A stretch of DNA of 64,000 nt from Streptomyces sp. SID13726 (GCF_010548375.1 NZ_JAAGLY010000001.1:1-64000); one strand, 5' to 3'. Positions 19,591 through 28,849 are shown, numbered from the stretch's first letter. Notes: generated from the sequence alone by a model not told the origin. Program-made: numbers and translations.

Positions 19591-20441
19591 TTGGTCGTAC
19601 GGCGTGGGGTTCTGGGTTGTTTTCCGGCTGGTGTTCCGCGCTGGGGGCCCGGGGCCGGGCCGGTCTGGCAGTTCGGGCACCAGTAGGTGGGGCGTTCGCG
19701 GGAGCCGTCGCCCTGGTCGGCGGTGCGGATGGAGGTGTGGCAGCGGAGGCAGGGGCGGGGTGCGCGGCCGTAGACGAACAGGTCCTGGCCGCGGCGGCCG
19801 GTCGTGCTGCGGACCGGGCGGTCGCGGTTGGCCTCCAGGAGCTTCTTGGCGAGCACGGGGAGGTGGGTGGCGCGGTCGGCGGGGAGGGCGCCGATGGGCA
19901 GCCACGGGGTGGCGCCGAGCAGGAAGCAGAGTTCGCTCTTGTAGATGTTGCCGATGCCGGCGAGGTTGCGCTGGTCGAGGAGGGCCTCGCCGAGAGGGCG
20001 GGCGGGGTCCTGGAGGAGGTTCGCGAGGGCCGTCTCGGGGTTCCAGTCCGGGCCGAGGAGGTCGGGGCCCAGGTGGCCCACGGCCTTGTGCTCGTCCGTG
20101 GTGCGGATCAGTTCCAGGACGGGGAGGCGGTAGCCGACGGCTGTGCGGTCGGTGGTGCCGAGGATCGCGCGGATCTGGTGGGTGGGGCCGCCGGTCCAGC
20201 GCTGGGTGGTGGTGTAGATCCGCCAGGAGCCGTCCATGCGGAGGTGGGAGTGGAGGGTCAGGTTGCCCTCGATCCTGGTGAGGAGGTGTTTGCCGCGAGG
20301 GGTGACGTCCAGGACCTTGCGGCCGGTGAGGTCGGCTGTGGCGTATTTGGGGACCCTCAGGTCGCTGCGGGTGAGGGGCCTGCCTGCGAGGGCGTTGTGC
20401 AGGCGGGTCGCGGACTGCCAGACCGTGTCTCCTTCGGGCAT
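19587..20441 (-). CDS. nei: Formamidopyrimidine/endonuclease VIII family DNA glycosylase
   Basis: A 284-residue Fpg/Nei glycosylase and AP lyase that removes oxidised bases. After Met, it starts PEGDTVWQSA: proline 2 is the catalytic nucleophile and glutamate 3 the second catalytic residue, which fixes the start at 20441. The helix-two-turn-helix (NLAGIGNIYKSE) and a C-terminal zinc finger (CLRCH...YWCPNC) are complete. The C-terminal 25 residues are a basic, proline-rich tail. It lies downstream of lhr in the same direction; a nei-lhr pair is also known in mycobacteria, which suggests a shared repair role. Confidence 0.94.
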   Translation of the reverse strand: MPEGDTVWQSATRLHNALAGRPLTRSDLRVPKYATADLTGRKVLDVTPRGKHLLTRIEGNLTLHSHLRMDGSWRIYTTTQRWTGGPTHQIRAILGTTDRTAVGYRLPVLELIRTTDEHKAVGHLGPDLLGPDWNPETALANLLQDPARPLGEALLDQRNLAGIGNIYKSELCFLLGATPWLPIGALPADRATHLPVLAKKLLEANRDRPVRSTTGRRGQDLFVYGRAPRPCLRCHTSIRTADQGDGSRERPTYWCPNCQTGPAPGPQRGTPAGKQPRTPRRTTN

Positions 20442-20484
20442 GTTTCCAGGGTGGCATGGGGGTGGGCGGTGGGTGGTCGGCGGT

Positions 20485-20545
20485 GGGTGGTGCGTGCGGC
20501 CTCGGCTTCGCCTTCGGCCGTTTTGGGTTCCCACTCGCACCACCC
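20485..20545. repeat. Intergenic inverted repeat between lhr and nei
   Basis: A perfect 10-bp inverted repeat (20485-20494 with 20536-20545) enclosing an inner CGGCC/GGCCG pair. It lies between the lhr stop and the nei start and could act as a transcript-processing or attenuation hairpin. Confidence 0.5.
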
Positions 20546-20633
20546 GTACTGCTTTCGTGGTCGGGTGCGGGTGGCCCCTGTGGGGGTTCTCGTCGTTGGC
20601 GGCTGCGGGGTGTCGTGGGGCGCCAGGTGGGGC

Positions 20634-23600
20634 TCAGGCTCGTAGCCTCAGGCCCCTTGGGGTGGCGATGAAGCCCGCTGACTCCAGGAGGGTGCCTATG
20701 GGGGACGTCAGGGCTGGGGTGCCGTTGATGCGTTCCAGGGTGACCGTGCCTAGGGAACCTGCCTTTGCGGCTTTGGCCAGGGATTCTGCCGCTGTGTGGA
20801 GGCGGGGGTCGTCGGTGGGGGTGGTGTCGGGGGTCGTGGGCCAGGCCAGGAGGGTCTTGCCGCCGCGCTCCATGTACAGGGTCAGCTCGCCGTCCACCAG
20901 GACCACCAGGGAGCCCGCCTTGCGGCCCGGTTTGTGGCCGGCGTCGGTCGGGGGGTCGGGCCAGGGGAGGGCGGCGCCGTAGGCGTTGGCGGGGTCGGCC
21001 GCCGCGAGGAGTACGGCTCGGGAGGCGTCGGCGGGGGTGGGCCTGCGGTTGCCGAAGCCGGGGGTGGGGGTGGTCTGCCAGTGCGGGGGGAGAGGGTGGG
21101 GTGGGAAGTCGCTGGGGGAGATGTATTCGTCTCGGGTCGTGGGGGAGGACGGGGGGTGCGGGGTGCCGTCGGGGTCGTGGTTGAACTGGTCCGTGGGTGG
21201 GTCGAAGGGGCCGAAGGCCTCTGTCCAGTTGAAGTCCTCGGTGGCGGTTCCGTCGGCAGGGGACGAGTCGAAGGTGCCGGGGGTGAACGGGGGCCAGTTG
21301 TCGGCGGCGGTGTTGTCCGGGGTGTCGGTCGGAGTGGGTTCGCCGCGGTCTCGGGCGTTGGACACCGCTCGGAGGCGGTCGACCGCGCCGTCCATGGCGA
21401 ACTGGGCGGCGCCGAGGCCCTCGACGACGTAGCCGCGGCGGGCCTGGCCGCTCTCCTCGAAGACGGAGAGGATGCGGTACGTCGCTGAGAAGCCGCCCTC
21501 CACGCCCTCGGCGGCCACGGCTCCCCGGGTGACCACGCCGTGGCGGTCCAGGAGGGTGCGGGCGAGGGCGTGGGCGCGCACGGTGGGGTCGGAGTCGCGC
21601 TGCGGCAGCAGGGACCAGCGGCCGGCGACGGTCGGCGGGCCCGAGCGGGAGGCGGTGCGGGCGGCGGCGGTGAGGGAGCCGTAGCGGCCGCGCGGGACCG
21701 TGCGCTTGGCGCGGTGGGCGGTGGAGCCCGCGGTGCGGCCGGAGCCCAGCAGGGAGCGCATGGGGGCGAGGGTGTCGTTGGTGAGCCGGCCGGACCAGGT
21801 CAGATCCCAGACGGCGTCGGCGAGTTGGGGATCGGTGGCGTCGGGGTGGGTGGTGGCGCGGACCTGGTCGGCGATCTGGCGGAAGAACAGGCCGTAGCCG
21901 CCGGACAGGGTGTCCAGGACGGACTGGTGGAGCGCCGTCAGCTCCAGGGGGTGAGGCGGTGGCAGGAGGAGCGGGGCCGCGTCCGCCAGGTACAGGGAGA
22001 CCCAGCCGTCCTTGCCGGGGAGCGCGCCGGCTCCGGCCCAGACGAGTTCCCCGGCGGAGGTGAGTTCGTCGAGCATGGCCGGGGTGTAGTTCATGACGCG
22101 GGACGGCAGGACGAGCTTCTCCAGGGCGGACGCGGGCACGGAGGCGCCCTGCAGCTGCTCGACCGCGCGCACCAGTCCGTCGACGCCGCGCAGGGAGTGG
22201 CCCCGGCCGATGTGCTGCCACTGCGGGAGGAACTGGGCGAGGGCGGGCGGCGGCACCGGTTCGAGTTCGTGGCGCAGAGCGGCCAGGGAACGGCGGCGCA
22301 GCCTGCGCAGGACTGTCGCGTCGCACCACTCCTGGCCGATGCCCGCCGGGTGGAACTCTCCCTGTACGACACGGCCGCTCGCGGCGAGACGCTGGAGCGC
22401 GCCCTCGGTGACCGCCGTGCCCAGGCCGAAGCGAGCCGCCGCCGTCGCCGAGGTGAACGGGCCGTGGGTGCGCGCGTACCGTGCGAGGAGATCGCCGAGC
22501 GGGTCTTTCACGGGCTCGGTGAAGGCCTCCGGGACACCGACGGGCAGCGCTGTGCCGAGCGCGTCGCGCAGGCGGCCCGCGTCCTCGATCGCGGACCAGT
22601 GGTCGGCGCCGGCGATACGGACCTTGATGGTGCGGCGGGCTCGGGCGAGGTCCTGCGCCCACTGCGGCTCGGCGCCCCGCTCGGCCAACTCGGCGTCCGT
22701 GAGCGGGCCGAGCAGGCGCAGGAGGTCCGCGACGCCCTCGGCGTCCTTGACGCGGCGGTCCTCGGTGCGCCACTGGAGCTCCCGCTCCAGCTCCGTCAGC
22801 ACCTCGGCGTCGAGCAGTTCGCGCAGCTCCGCCTGGCCCAGCAGCTCCGCCAGCAGACGGGAGTCCAGCGAGAGGGCGGCGGCCCGGCGCTCGGCCAACG
22901 GGGAGTCGCCCTCATACAGGAACTGGGCGACGTAGCCGAAGAGGAGGGAGCGGGCGAAGGGCGAGGGCTCGGGGGTGGTGACCTCGACGAGGCGGACCTT
23001 GCGGGACTCCAGGTCGCCCATCAGCTCGACCAGTCCGGGTACGTCGAAGACGTCCTGGAGGCACTCGCGGACCGCCTCCAGGACGATCGGGAACGAGCCG
23101 AACTCGCTGGCCACCTGGAGCAGTTGGGAGGCGCGCTGGCGCTGCTGCCACAGGGGGGTGCGCTTGCCGGGGTTGCGGCGGGGGAGCAGCAGCGCGCGGG
23201 CGGCGCACTCGCGGAAGCGGGAGGCGAACAGAGCAGAACCGCCGACCTGGTCGGTGACGATCCGGTCGACCTCGCCCTTCTCGAAGACGACGTCCGCGGC
23301 GCCCACGGGGGCCTGCTCGGCGTCGTACTCCGTGCCCGCCTTCATGGGCTCCTGGTCGAGCAGGTCCAGGCTCATCAGGTCGGCGTCGGGCAGCCGTAGG
23401 ACGATGCCGTCGTCGGCGTGCATGACCTGGGCGTCCATGCCGTAGCGCTCGGAGAGCTTGGCGCCGAGGGCCAGGGCCCAGGGGGCGTGCACCTGGGCGC
23501 CGAAGGGGGAGTGGACGACGACCCGCCAGTCGCCGAGTTCGTCGCGGAAGCGCTCCACGACGATGGTGCGGTCGTCCGGGACGTGGCCGCAGGCCTCGCG

Positions 23601-25601
23601 CTGTTCGTCGAGGTAGGACAGGACGTTGTCCGCCGCCCAGGCGTCCAGGCCCGCGGCGAGCAGGCGCAGGCGGGCGTCCTCCTTGGGCAGGGAGCCGACC
23701 TCGCGGAGGAACGCGCCCACCGCGCGGCCCAGTTCGAGCGGGCGGCCCAGCTGGTCGCCCTTCCAGAAGGGGAGCCGGCCGGGGACGCCGGGGGCGGGGG
23801 AGACCAGGACGCGGTCGCGGGTGATGTCCTCGATGCGCCAGGAGCTGGTGCCGAGCGTGAAGACGTCTCCCACGCGCGACTCGTAGACCATCTCCTCGTC
23901 CAGCTCGCCGACCCTTCCGCCGCCCTTCTTGGGGTCGGCACCGGCGAGGAAGACGCCGAAGAGGCCGCGGTCGGGGATGGTGCCGCCGGAGGTGACGGCG
24001 AGGCGCTGGGCGCCGGGGCGGCCGGTGATCGTGCCGGCGATGCGGTCCCACACCACGCGCGGGCGCAGTTCCGCGAAGGCGTCGGAGGGATAGCGGCCGG
24101 CGAGCATGTCGAGGACCGCGGTGAACGCGGACTCGGGGAGGGCGGCGAAGGGGGCCGCCCTGCGGACCGTGGCCAGGAGGTCGTCGAGCTGCCAGGTGTC
24201 CATCGACGTCATCGCCACCAGCTGCTGGGCGAGGACGTCCAAGGGGTTCGCGGGGACCCTGAGGGACTCGATGGAGCCGGTGCGCATGCGTTCCGTGACG
24301 ACCGCCGCCTGGACGAGGTCGCCGCGGTACTTCGGGAAGACCACGCCGGTGGAGACGGCGCCGACCTGGTGGCCCGCGCGGCCGACGCGTTGCAGGCCGG
24401 AGGCGACGGAGGGGGGTGACTCGACCTGGATCACGAGGTCGACCGCGCCCATGTCGATGCCGAGTTCGAGGCTGGAGGTGGCCACGACGGCGGGAAGGCG
24501 GCCCGCCTTCAGGTCTTCTTCGACGAGGGCGCGCTGTTCCTTCGAGACCGAGCCGTGGTGGGCTCGGGCGATGACCTGGGGGGCGCCCTGGGCCGCGCCG
24601 GAGCCGCCCATGAGTTCGGCCGGGGCGTGGTGCTGCTCCAGGGGTTCACCGGTGGCGCGCTCGTACGCGATCTCGTTGAGGCGGTTGCAGAGGCGTTCCG
24701 CGAGGCGGCGGGAGTTCGCGAAGACGATCGTGGAGCGGTGGGACTGGACGAGGTCGGTGATGCGCTCCTCGACGTGGGGCCAGATCGAGGGGCGTTCCGC
24801 GCCTTCGTCGCCGCCGCTCTTGCCGTCGGCTACCGGGGAGCCTCCCAGTTCGCCGAGGTCCTCCACCGGGACCACCACCGAGAGGTCGAACTCCTTGCCT
24901 GACTTCGGCTGGACGATCTCCACCTTGCGCTGGGGGGAGAGGTAGCGGGCGATCTCGTCCACGGGGCGGACCGTGGCGGACAGGCCGATCCGGCGGGCCG
25001 GCTTCGGGAGCAGTTCGTCCAGGCGCTCCAGGGAGAGGGCGAGGTGGGCACCGCGCTTGGTGCCGGCGACCGCGTGCACCTCGTCGAGGATCACTGTCTC
25101 GATGCCGGTGAGGGCGTCCCGGGTCGCCGACGTCAGCATCAGGAACAGGGATTCCGGGGTGGTGATCAGGATGTCCGGGGGGCGGGTGGCGAGGGCTCGG
25201 CGCTCGGTGGCGGGGGTGTCGCCGGAGCGGATGCCTACCTTGACCTCGGGTTCGGGGAGGCCCAGGCGGACGGATTCCTGGCGGATGCCGGTGAGGGGGC
25301 TGCGGAGGTTGCGCTCCACGTCTACGGCGAGGGCCTTGAGGGGGGAGACGTAGAGGACTCGGCAGCGCTTCTTGGGGTCCGCGGGTGGGGGTGTGGAGGT
25401 CAGCTGGTCCAGGGCGGCGAGGAAGGCGGCGAGGGTTTTGCCGGAGCCGGTGGGGGCGACGACCAGTACGTCCGAGCCCTGGGCGATGGCTTGCCATGCG
25501 CCTGCCTGGGCGGTGGTGGGGGCGTCGAAGGCGCCTGTGAACCAGCCTCGGGTTGCGGGGGAGAAGCCGGTTAGGGGGTGGCGGGGTGTTGGGCTGGACA
25601 T
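20634..25601 (-). CDS. lhr: Lhr, large ATP-dependent helicase
   Basis: A 1655-residue superfamily 2 helicase. The N-terminal motor has motif I APTGSGKT (about 46-55) and a DEVH box (ILDEVHAVAGT, about 168), followed by helicase C (SSLELGIDMGAVDLVIQ, QRVGRAGHQ), a winged-helix region and the long Lhr C-terminal domain ending in the AADPANAYGAALPWP block. About 120 residues of Pro/Asp/Thr-rich low-complexity sequence interrupt the C-terminal domain (about 1412-1530). Lhr translocates 3' to 5' and unwinds RNA:DNA hybrids in repair. Start 25601 fits the domain start and the upstream promoter-like element. It is followed by nei. Confidence 0.95.
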   Translation of the reverse strand: MSSPTPRHPLTGFSPATRGWFTGAFDAPTTAQAGAWQAIAQGSDVLVVAPTGSGKTLAAFLAALDQLTSTPPPADPKKRCRVLYVSPLKALAVDVERNLRSPLTGIRQESVRLGLPEPEVKVGIRSGDTPATERRALATRPPDILITTPESLFLMLTSATRDALTGIETVILDEVHAVAGTKRGAHLALSLERLDELLPKPARRIGLSATVRPVDEIARYLSPQRKVEIVQPKSGKEFDLSVVVPVEDLGELGGSPVADGKSGGDEGAERPSIWPHVEERITDLVQSHRSTIVFANSRRLAERLCNRLNEIAYERATGEPLEQHHAPAELMGGSGAAQGAPQVIARAHHGSVSKEQRALVEEDLKAGRLPAVVATSSLELGIDMGAVDLVIQVESPPSVASGLQRVGRAGHQVGAVSTGVVFPKYRGDLVQAAVVTERMRTGSIESLRVPANPLDVLAQQLVAMTSMDTWQLDDLLATVRRAAPFAALPESAFTAVLDMLAGRYPSDAFAELRPRVVWDRIAGTITGRPGAQRLAVTSGGTIPDRGLFGVFLAGADPKKGGGRVGELDEEMVYESRVGDVFTLGTSSWRIEDITRDRVLVSPAPGVPGRLPFWKGDQLGRPLELGRAVGAFLREVGSLPKEDARLRLLAAGLDAWAADNVLSYLDEQREACGHVPDDRTIVVERFRDELGDWRVVVHSPFGAQVHAPWALALGAKLSERYGMDAQVMHADDGIVLRLPDADLMSLDLLDQEPMKAGTEYDAEQAPVGAADVVFEKGEVDRIVTDQVGGSALFASRFRECAARALLLPRRNPGKRTPLWQQRQRASQLLQVASEFGSFPIVLEAVRECLQDVFDVPGLVELMGDLESRKVRLVEVTTPEPSPFARSLLFGYVAQFLYEGDSPLAERRAAALSLDSRLLAELLGQAELRELLDAEVLTELERELQWRTEDRRVKDAEGVADLLRLLGPLTDAELAERGAEPQWAQDLARARRTIKVRIAGADHWSAIEDAGRLRDALGTALPVGVPEAFTEPVKDPLGDLLARYARTHGPFTSATAAARFGLGTAVTEGALQRLAASGRVVQGEFHPAGIGQEWCDATVLRRLRRRSLAALRHELEPVPPPALAQFLPQWQHIGRGHSLRGVDGLVRAVEQLQGASVPASALEKLVLPSRVMNYTPAMLDELTSAGELVWAGAGALPGKDGWVSLYLADAAPLLLPPPHPLELTALHQSVLDTLSGGYGLFFRQIADQVRATTHPDATDPQLADAVWDLTWSGRLTNDTLAPMRSLLGSGRTAGSTAHRAKRTVPRGRYGSLTAAARTASRSGPPTVAGRWSLLPQRDSDPTVRAHALARTLLDRHGVVTRGAVAAEGVEGGFSATYRILSVFEESGQARRGYVVEGLGAAQFAMDGAVDRLRAVSNARDRGEPTPTDTPDNTAADNWPPFTPGTFDSSPADGTATEDFNWTEAFGPFDPPTDQFNHDPDGTPHPPSSPTTRDEYISPSDFPPHPLPPHWQTTPTPGFGNRRPTPADASRAVLLAAADPANAYGAALPWPDPPTDAGHKPGRKAGSLVVLVDGELTLYMERGGKTLLAWPTTPDTTPTDDPRLHTAAESLAKAAKAGSLGTVTLERINGTPALTSPIGTLLESAGFIATPRGLRLRA

Positions 25602-25607
25602 GGGTCC

Positions 25608-25630
25608 ATCGTGCACCTTGGGTCTGACAA
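25608..25630 (-). promoter_or_regulatory. Weak RecA-NDp-like element before lhr
   Basis: On the minus strand: TTGTCAGAC, eight bases, CACGAT, then six bases to the lhr ATG. The TTGTCAG core and N8 spacing match the RecA-NDp motif, but the -10 is poor. Confidence 0.35.
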
Positions 25631-25695
25631 CCGGGGGCTTCGGCGGGTTGGTGGGTGGGTGGTTGGGTGCGGGTTCGGTGGGGGCGGGCGTTTTT

Positions 25696-25938
25696 GCGCA
25701 GTTCCCCGCGCCCCTGAGGCCTGCGGCGGCCCGTTCGGCCCCGGTGGGGGCTTGCGTAGCGCGTGCGGGTGCGTTGTGGGTCGGGGCCGGGGTGGGGGGT
25801 ATCCGTCCTCGGTCCGGCGGCTCGGTCCCTCCAGCAGTACGGGATAACGGACGCCGGCCGCTGCGGGCGGACACCCCCCACCCCGGCCCCTTCGCACCGT
25901 CGGCGGCTGCACCCACCTAGGGGCGCGGGGAACTGCGC
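25696..25938. repeat. Nested intergenic palindrome with 20-bp perfect ends
   Basis: Between the divergent lhr and AraC-family genes, 25696-25715 and 25919-25938 are a perfect 20-bp inverted repeat. Inside, 25783-25807 and 25866-25890 form a second, nearly perfect 25-bp inverted repeat. The end sequence AGGGGCGCGGGGAACTGCGC is one I recognise as a common intergenic repeat in Streptomyces genomes. No transposase or convincing gene is inside. The 408-base intergenic region 25602-26009 is otherwise empty apart from the lhr promoter. Confidence 0.8.
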
Positions 25939-26009
25939 GACCAGCCACGACTGACCCGCACCCGCCGTCCAATCGAACCCCGTGCTCCCAATGGCGTGAC
26001 AATGGAGGC

Positions 26010-26993
26010 ATGGGTTCCAGGGAGCGGGCGCGGCATTGGCGGTATGCCGAGTTGCCCGGGGTTGATCTGCTGCGGGCTCGGTATGTGCGGAAGACGTTTG
26101 TGCGGCATACGCATGAGAACTTTGTGATTGCCGCTATTGCGGGTGGGGTGGAGGTTTTTCATCATCGGGGGGCCGATCAGTACGCGGGGGCCGGGGCGCT
26201 GGCGTTGGTCAATCCCGATACGGCTCATACGGGGAGGGCCGGGGTGCCTGAGGGGTGGCGGTACGGGGCTGTCTATCCGTCGCCCGAGGTTGTCGCCGAG
26301 ATCGCTGCCGAGACGACTTCGCTGCGCGGTACGCCTGGGTTCGTGAGGCCGGTGGTCGATGATCCGTATGCCGTCGGGCTGGTGCACCAGGTGCTGCGGG
26401 CGGCGGAGGAGGGGAACGCGCTGGCCGCCGACACGTTGTTGCGGGTCGCCGTGACGCGGTTGCTGCGGGTGAACGGCGGGGTGCTGCCGGAGCGGGACGT
26501 GCGGTCGGCCGGGGCCCGGGTGGCGGAGCGCGCGCGTGCCGTGCTGGAGGAGCGGATGGTCGAGCCGCCGACGCTGGAGAGGCTGGCCGTTGAGCTCGGG
26601 ACCGGTCCGTTCGCGTTGCTGCGGGCGTTCCGGGGTGTCTACGGGATGCCGCCGCATGCCTGGCTGACGGATGCGCGGGTGCGGCGGGCCCAGCGGTTGC
26701 TGGACGCGGGGGACAGTCCGGCTGCTGTCGCTGTCGCGGTCGGGTTCACCGACCAGCCTCATCTGAACCGGCACTTCGCCCGGATCGTCGGTGTCCCTCC
26801 GGGGGCCTACCAGCGGGAGCGCAAGAACGTACAAGACCCGTCGGGGCGGCTCCTCGTACCGTCCGAGGCGTGGCAGAACGAACAGCTCCCCCAGATATCC
26901 ATGCCGGCGGAGGAAAGCCCGACGCAGCCGTCGTACGGGACGCCCTCGGGGTCGGCGTCGCCGTCGGGCTCTCCGGGTTCGCCTTCGGGGTGA
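26010..26993 (+). CDS. AraC-family transcriptional regulator
   Basis: 327 residues: an N-terminal AraC cupin sensor (about 5-150, RHTHENFVIAAIAGGVEVFHHRG) and a C-terminal pair of helix-turn-helix motifs (about 185-275, LERLAVELGTGPFALLRAFR and PAAVAVAVGFTDQPHLNRHFARIVGVPPGAYQ). The last about 45 residues are a Ser/Pro/Gly-rich extension whose final 124 bases overlap the start of azlC in another frame. Its placement suggests it controls azlCD. ATG 26010 has GACAAT six bases upstream, so it may be leaderless. Confidence 0.88.
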   Translation: MGSRERARHWRYAELPGVDLLRARYVRKTFVRHTHENFVIAAIAGGVEVFHHRGADQYAGAGALALVNPDTAHTGRAGVPEGWRYGAVYPSPEVVAEIAAETTSLRGTPGFVRPVVDDPYAVGLVHQVLRAAEEGNALAADTLLRVAVTRLLRVNGGVLPERDVRSAGARVAERARAVLEERMVEPPTLERLAVELGTGPFALLRAFRGVYGMPPHAWLTDARVRRAQRLLDAGDSPAAVAVAVGFTDQPHLNRHFARIVGVPPGAYQRERKNVQDPSGRLLVPSEAWQNEQLPQISMPAEESPTQPSYGTPSGSASPSGSPGSPSG

Positions 26994-27604
26994 CCTCGGC
27001 GGGCAGCGGGCTCACCTTGGCGCAGACCTGTGCGCTCAGCCTCCTGGTGTTCACCGGGGCCTCGCAGTTCGCGCTCGTGGGGGCGCTCGCGGCCGGCGGG
27101 AGTCCTCTCACCGCGGCCGCCGGTGCCTTCTTTCTGGGGGTGCGCAACGCGTTCTACGGGCTGCGGCTGTCGCAGTTGCTCGCTCTTCCCAAGGTGCTGC
27201 GGCCGTTCGCCGCGCAATGGGTGATCGACGAGACGACGGCGGTCTCGCTGGCGCAGCCCACGCGGCGTTCCGCGCGGATCGGGTTCGCCGTCACCGGGCT
27301 CAGCCTGTACCTCCTGTGGAATCTCACGACCCTGCTGGGTGCGCTGGGTGCCGACGCGATCGGGGACACGCGCGCGTGGGGGCTGGATGCGGCCGGGCCC
27401 GCCGTCTTTCTGGCGTTGCTCGCGCCCATGCTCAAGACCGAGACCGAGCGGACGGTGGCCGGGCTCGCCGTGATTCTCGGGCTCGGACTGCTTCCTGTGC
27501 TGCCCGCCGGGGTACCGGTGCTGGCCGCCGCGCTGGCCGCGCCCGTCGTCCTGTGGGTGCGGGGGCGGCGGGAGCGGGAGCGGGGATCGGAGGAGGCGCT
27601 GTGA
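26870..27604 (+). CDS. azlC: AzlC-family branched-chain amino acid exporter, large subunit
   Basis: A 244-residue membrane protein with about six or seven hydrophobic segments. Diagnostic AzlC/BrnF sequences are GFAFGVTSAGSGL, SLLVFTGASQFALVGAL and GVRNAFYGLRLS. With AzlD it exports branched-chain amino acids or analogues. GTG 26870 lies inside the 3' end of the AraC-family gene; the conserved N-terminal VVRDALGVGVAVG supports a start near here. Its stop overlaps the azlD GTG. Confidence 0.93.
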   Translation: MAERTAPPDIHAGGGKPDAAVVRDALGVGVAVGLSGFAFGVTSAGSGLTLAQTCALSLLVFTGASQFALVGALAAGGSPLTAAAGAFFLGVRNAFYGLRLSQLLALPKVLRPFAAQWVIDETTAVSLAQPTRRSARIGFAVTGLSLYLLWNLTTLLGALGADAIGDTRAWGLDAAGPAVFLALLAPMLKTETERTVAGLAVILGLGLLPVLPAGVPVLAAALAAPVVLWVRGRRERERGSEEAL

Positions 27605-27909
27605 ACACCTGGATCGCGATCGGCGCCACCGCCCTCGGGTGCTACGCCGTCAAGCTCGCCGGGCTGCTCGTGCCCGCCGGAGTCCTTGACCGTCCTCTGG
27701 TGAAGCGTCTCGCCGCGCTGCTGCCGGTGGCTCTGCTGGCCGCGCTCACCGCGCAGCAGACCTTCGCCGACGGACGGGTGCCGGTGCTCGACGCCCGGGC
27801 CGCCGGGCTCGCCGCGGCCGCCGTCGCGCTGTTGCTGCGGGCTCCGTTTCTGCTCGTCGTCGCGGCCGCGGTCGTCGTGACGGCCGGGGTGCGGGCCCTG
27901 GGGGTGTGA
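27601..27909 (+). CDS. azlD: AzlD-family small subunit of the amino acid exporter
   Basis: 102 residues with four hydrophobic segments, typical of AzlD/BrnE (VKRLAALLPVALLAALTAQQTF). GTG 27601 overlaps the azlC stop (GTGA), so the two subunits are translationally coupled. Confidence 0.93.
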   Translation: MNTWIAIGATALGCYAVKLAGLLVPAGVLDRPLVKRLAALLPVALLAALTAQQTFADGRVPVLDARAAGLAAAAVALLLRAPFLLVVAAAVVVTAGVRALGV

Positions 27910-27931
27910 TCCGCGGGGTGCGCGGGTCGGC

Positions 27932-28849
27932 TCAGCCCACGGTGCGGCCGTACGCCCGCAAGGTGCGCAGCGCCTCCACCGTCGCGATCGGGCGGGACTC
28001 CACCGCGGCGCTCGGGGTCCAGTGGCTCCGGCGGGTCGGCCAGCCGCCGTCGTCCTGCTGCTCGGCCGCGAGGAAGTCCAGTGAGCGGGTCATCTCCTCA
28101 TCGGTGAACCACGCGCGCGCGAGGGAGTCCGGTGTGCTCGCGTAGTCGTGCGGGAGGTGGGGCTCGGCCGGGCTGTCGTCGGACGGGTCCAGCACGGCCA
28201 GGCCCTGCTCGCGGACCAGGCGGCCCAGACGGTCGGCGGCGGCCTCCGCGCGTGGGCGGTCGGGGACGGCGTCGAGGAAGGTCACGGCGGCCCGGATCTC
28301 GCGGGGGTGGGACTCCCGGAGGGACTCCACCGCCTGCCAGCAGAAGTCCGTGGCCCGGAACAGCCAGGCGTGCCACACCTCGTTGGCGTGCAGGAGGCCG
28401 ACCACCGGGCCGGTGCTGAGCAGCTCGCTCCGCGGGGTGTCCACGACCGGTAGGGAAGGGGCCGTGGGGTAGCCGCGCTGGGCGGGCGTGACCGCGGGGA
28501 GGGCACCGTCCGGGGCGGACACCGAGGTGAGATAGCGGCACACGCGCTCCACACGCTGTCCGCCGCAGCGTCCGACGGCGTCCAGGACCCGCAGCGCGTG
28601 ACCGGTGTGCAGGGGCTGGCTGACCGGGCCGCGCAGGTCGGGCTCCAGGGCGTGGCCGTAGCCGCCGTCCGCGTTGCGGTAGGCGTCCAGGGCCGTCTCC
28701 ACCGGGTCGGCGTCGCCGTGCAGGAAGTGGTACGCGAACAGGCGTTGTTCCAGCACGCGCGCGGTGAGCCAGACGAAGTGCTCGGCGCGGAAGAGCGGGG
28801 AGTGCGCCGGTGACGCCTGGGGGAGTGGGGAAGCTCCTGTTTCGGGCAT
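27932..28849 (-). CDS. Terpene-cyclase-fold (alpha/alpha toroid) protein of unknown function
   Basis: A 305-residue soluble protein with repeated elements like those of prenyltransferase/squalene-cyclase toroids: DGGYGHALEPDLRGP near residue 60 and QQDDGGW near 270, the second close to a QW motif. It has no DxDD or other cyclase catalytic motif that I can see, and no signal peptide. ATG 28849 is preceded by TACGGT with a 7-base gap, suggesting leaderless translation. It converges on azlD with 22 bases between. Function not assigned. Confidence 0.7.
   Translation of the reverse strand: MPETGASPLPQASPAHSPLFRAEHFVWLTARVLEQRLFAYHFLHGDADPVETALDAYRNADGGYGHALEPDLRGPVSQPLHTGHALRVLDAVGRCGGQRVERVCRYLTSVSAPDGALPAVTPAQRGYPTAPSLPVVDTPRSELLSTGPVVGLLHANEVWHAWLFRATDFCWQAVESLRESHPREIRAAVTFLDAVPDRPRAEAAADRLGRLVREQGLAVLDPSDDSPAEPHLPHDYASTPDSLARAWFTDEEMTRSLDFLAAEQQDDGGWPTRRSHWTPSAAVESRPIATVEALRTLRAYGRTVG

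Noticed and set aside
25571..26011. A possible gene upstream of the AraC regulator on the minus strand
   Set aside because: It runs through the nested palindrome and the lhr start and has no protein-like composition.
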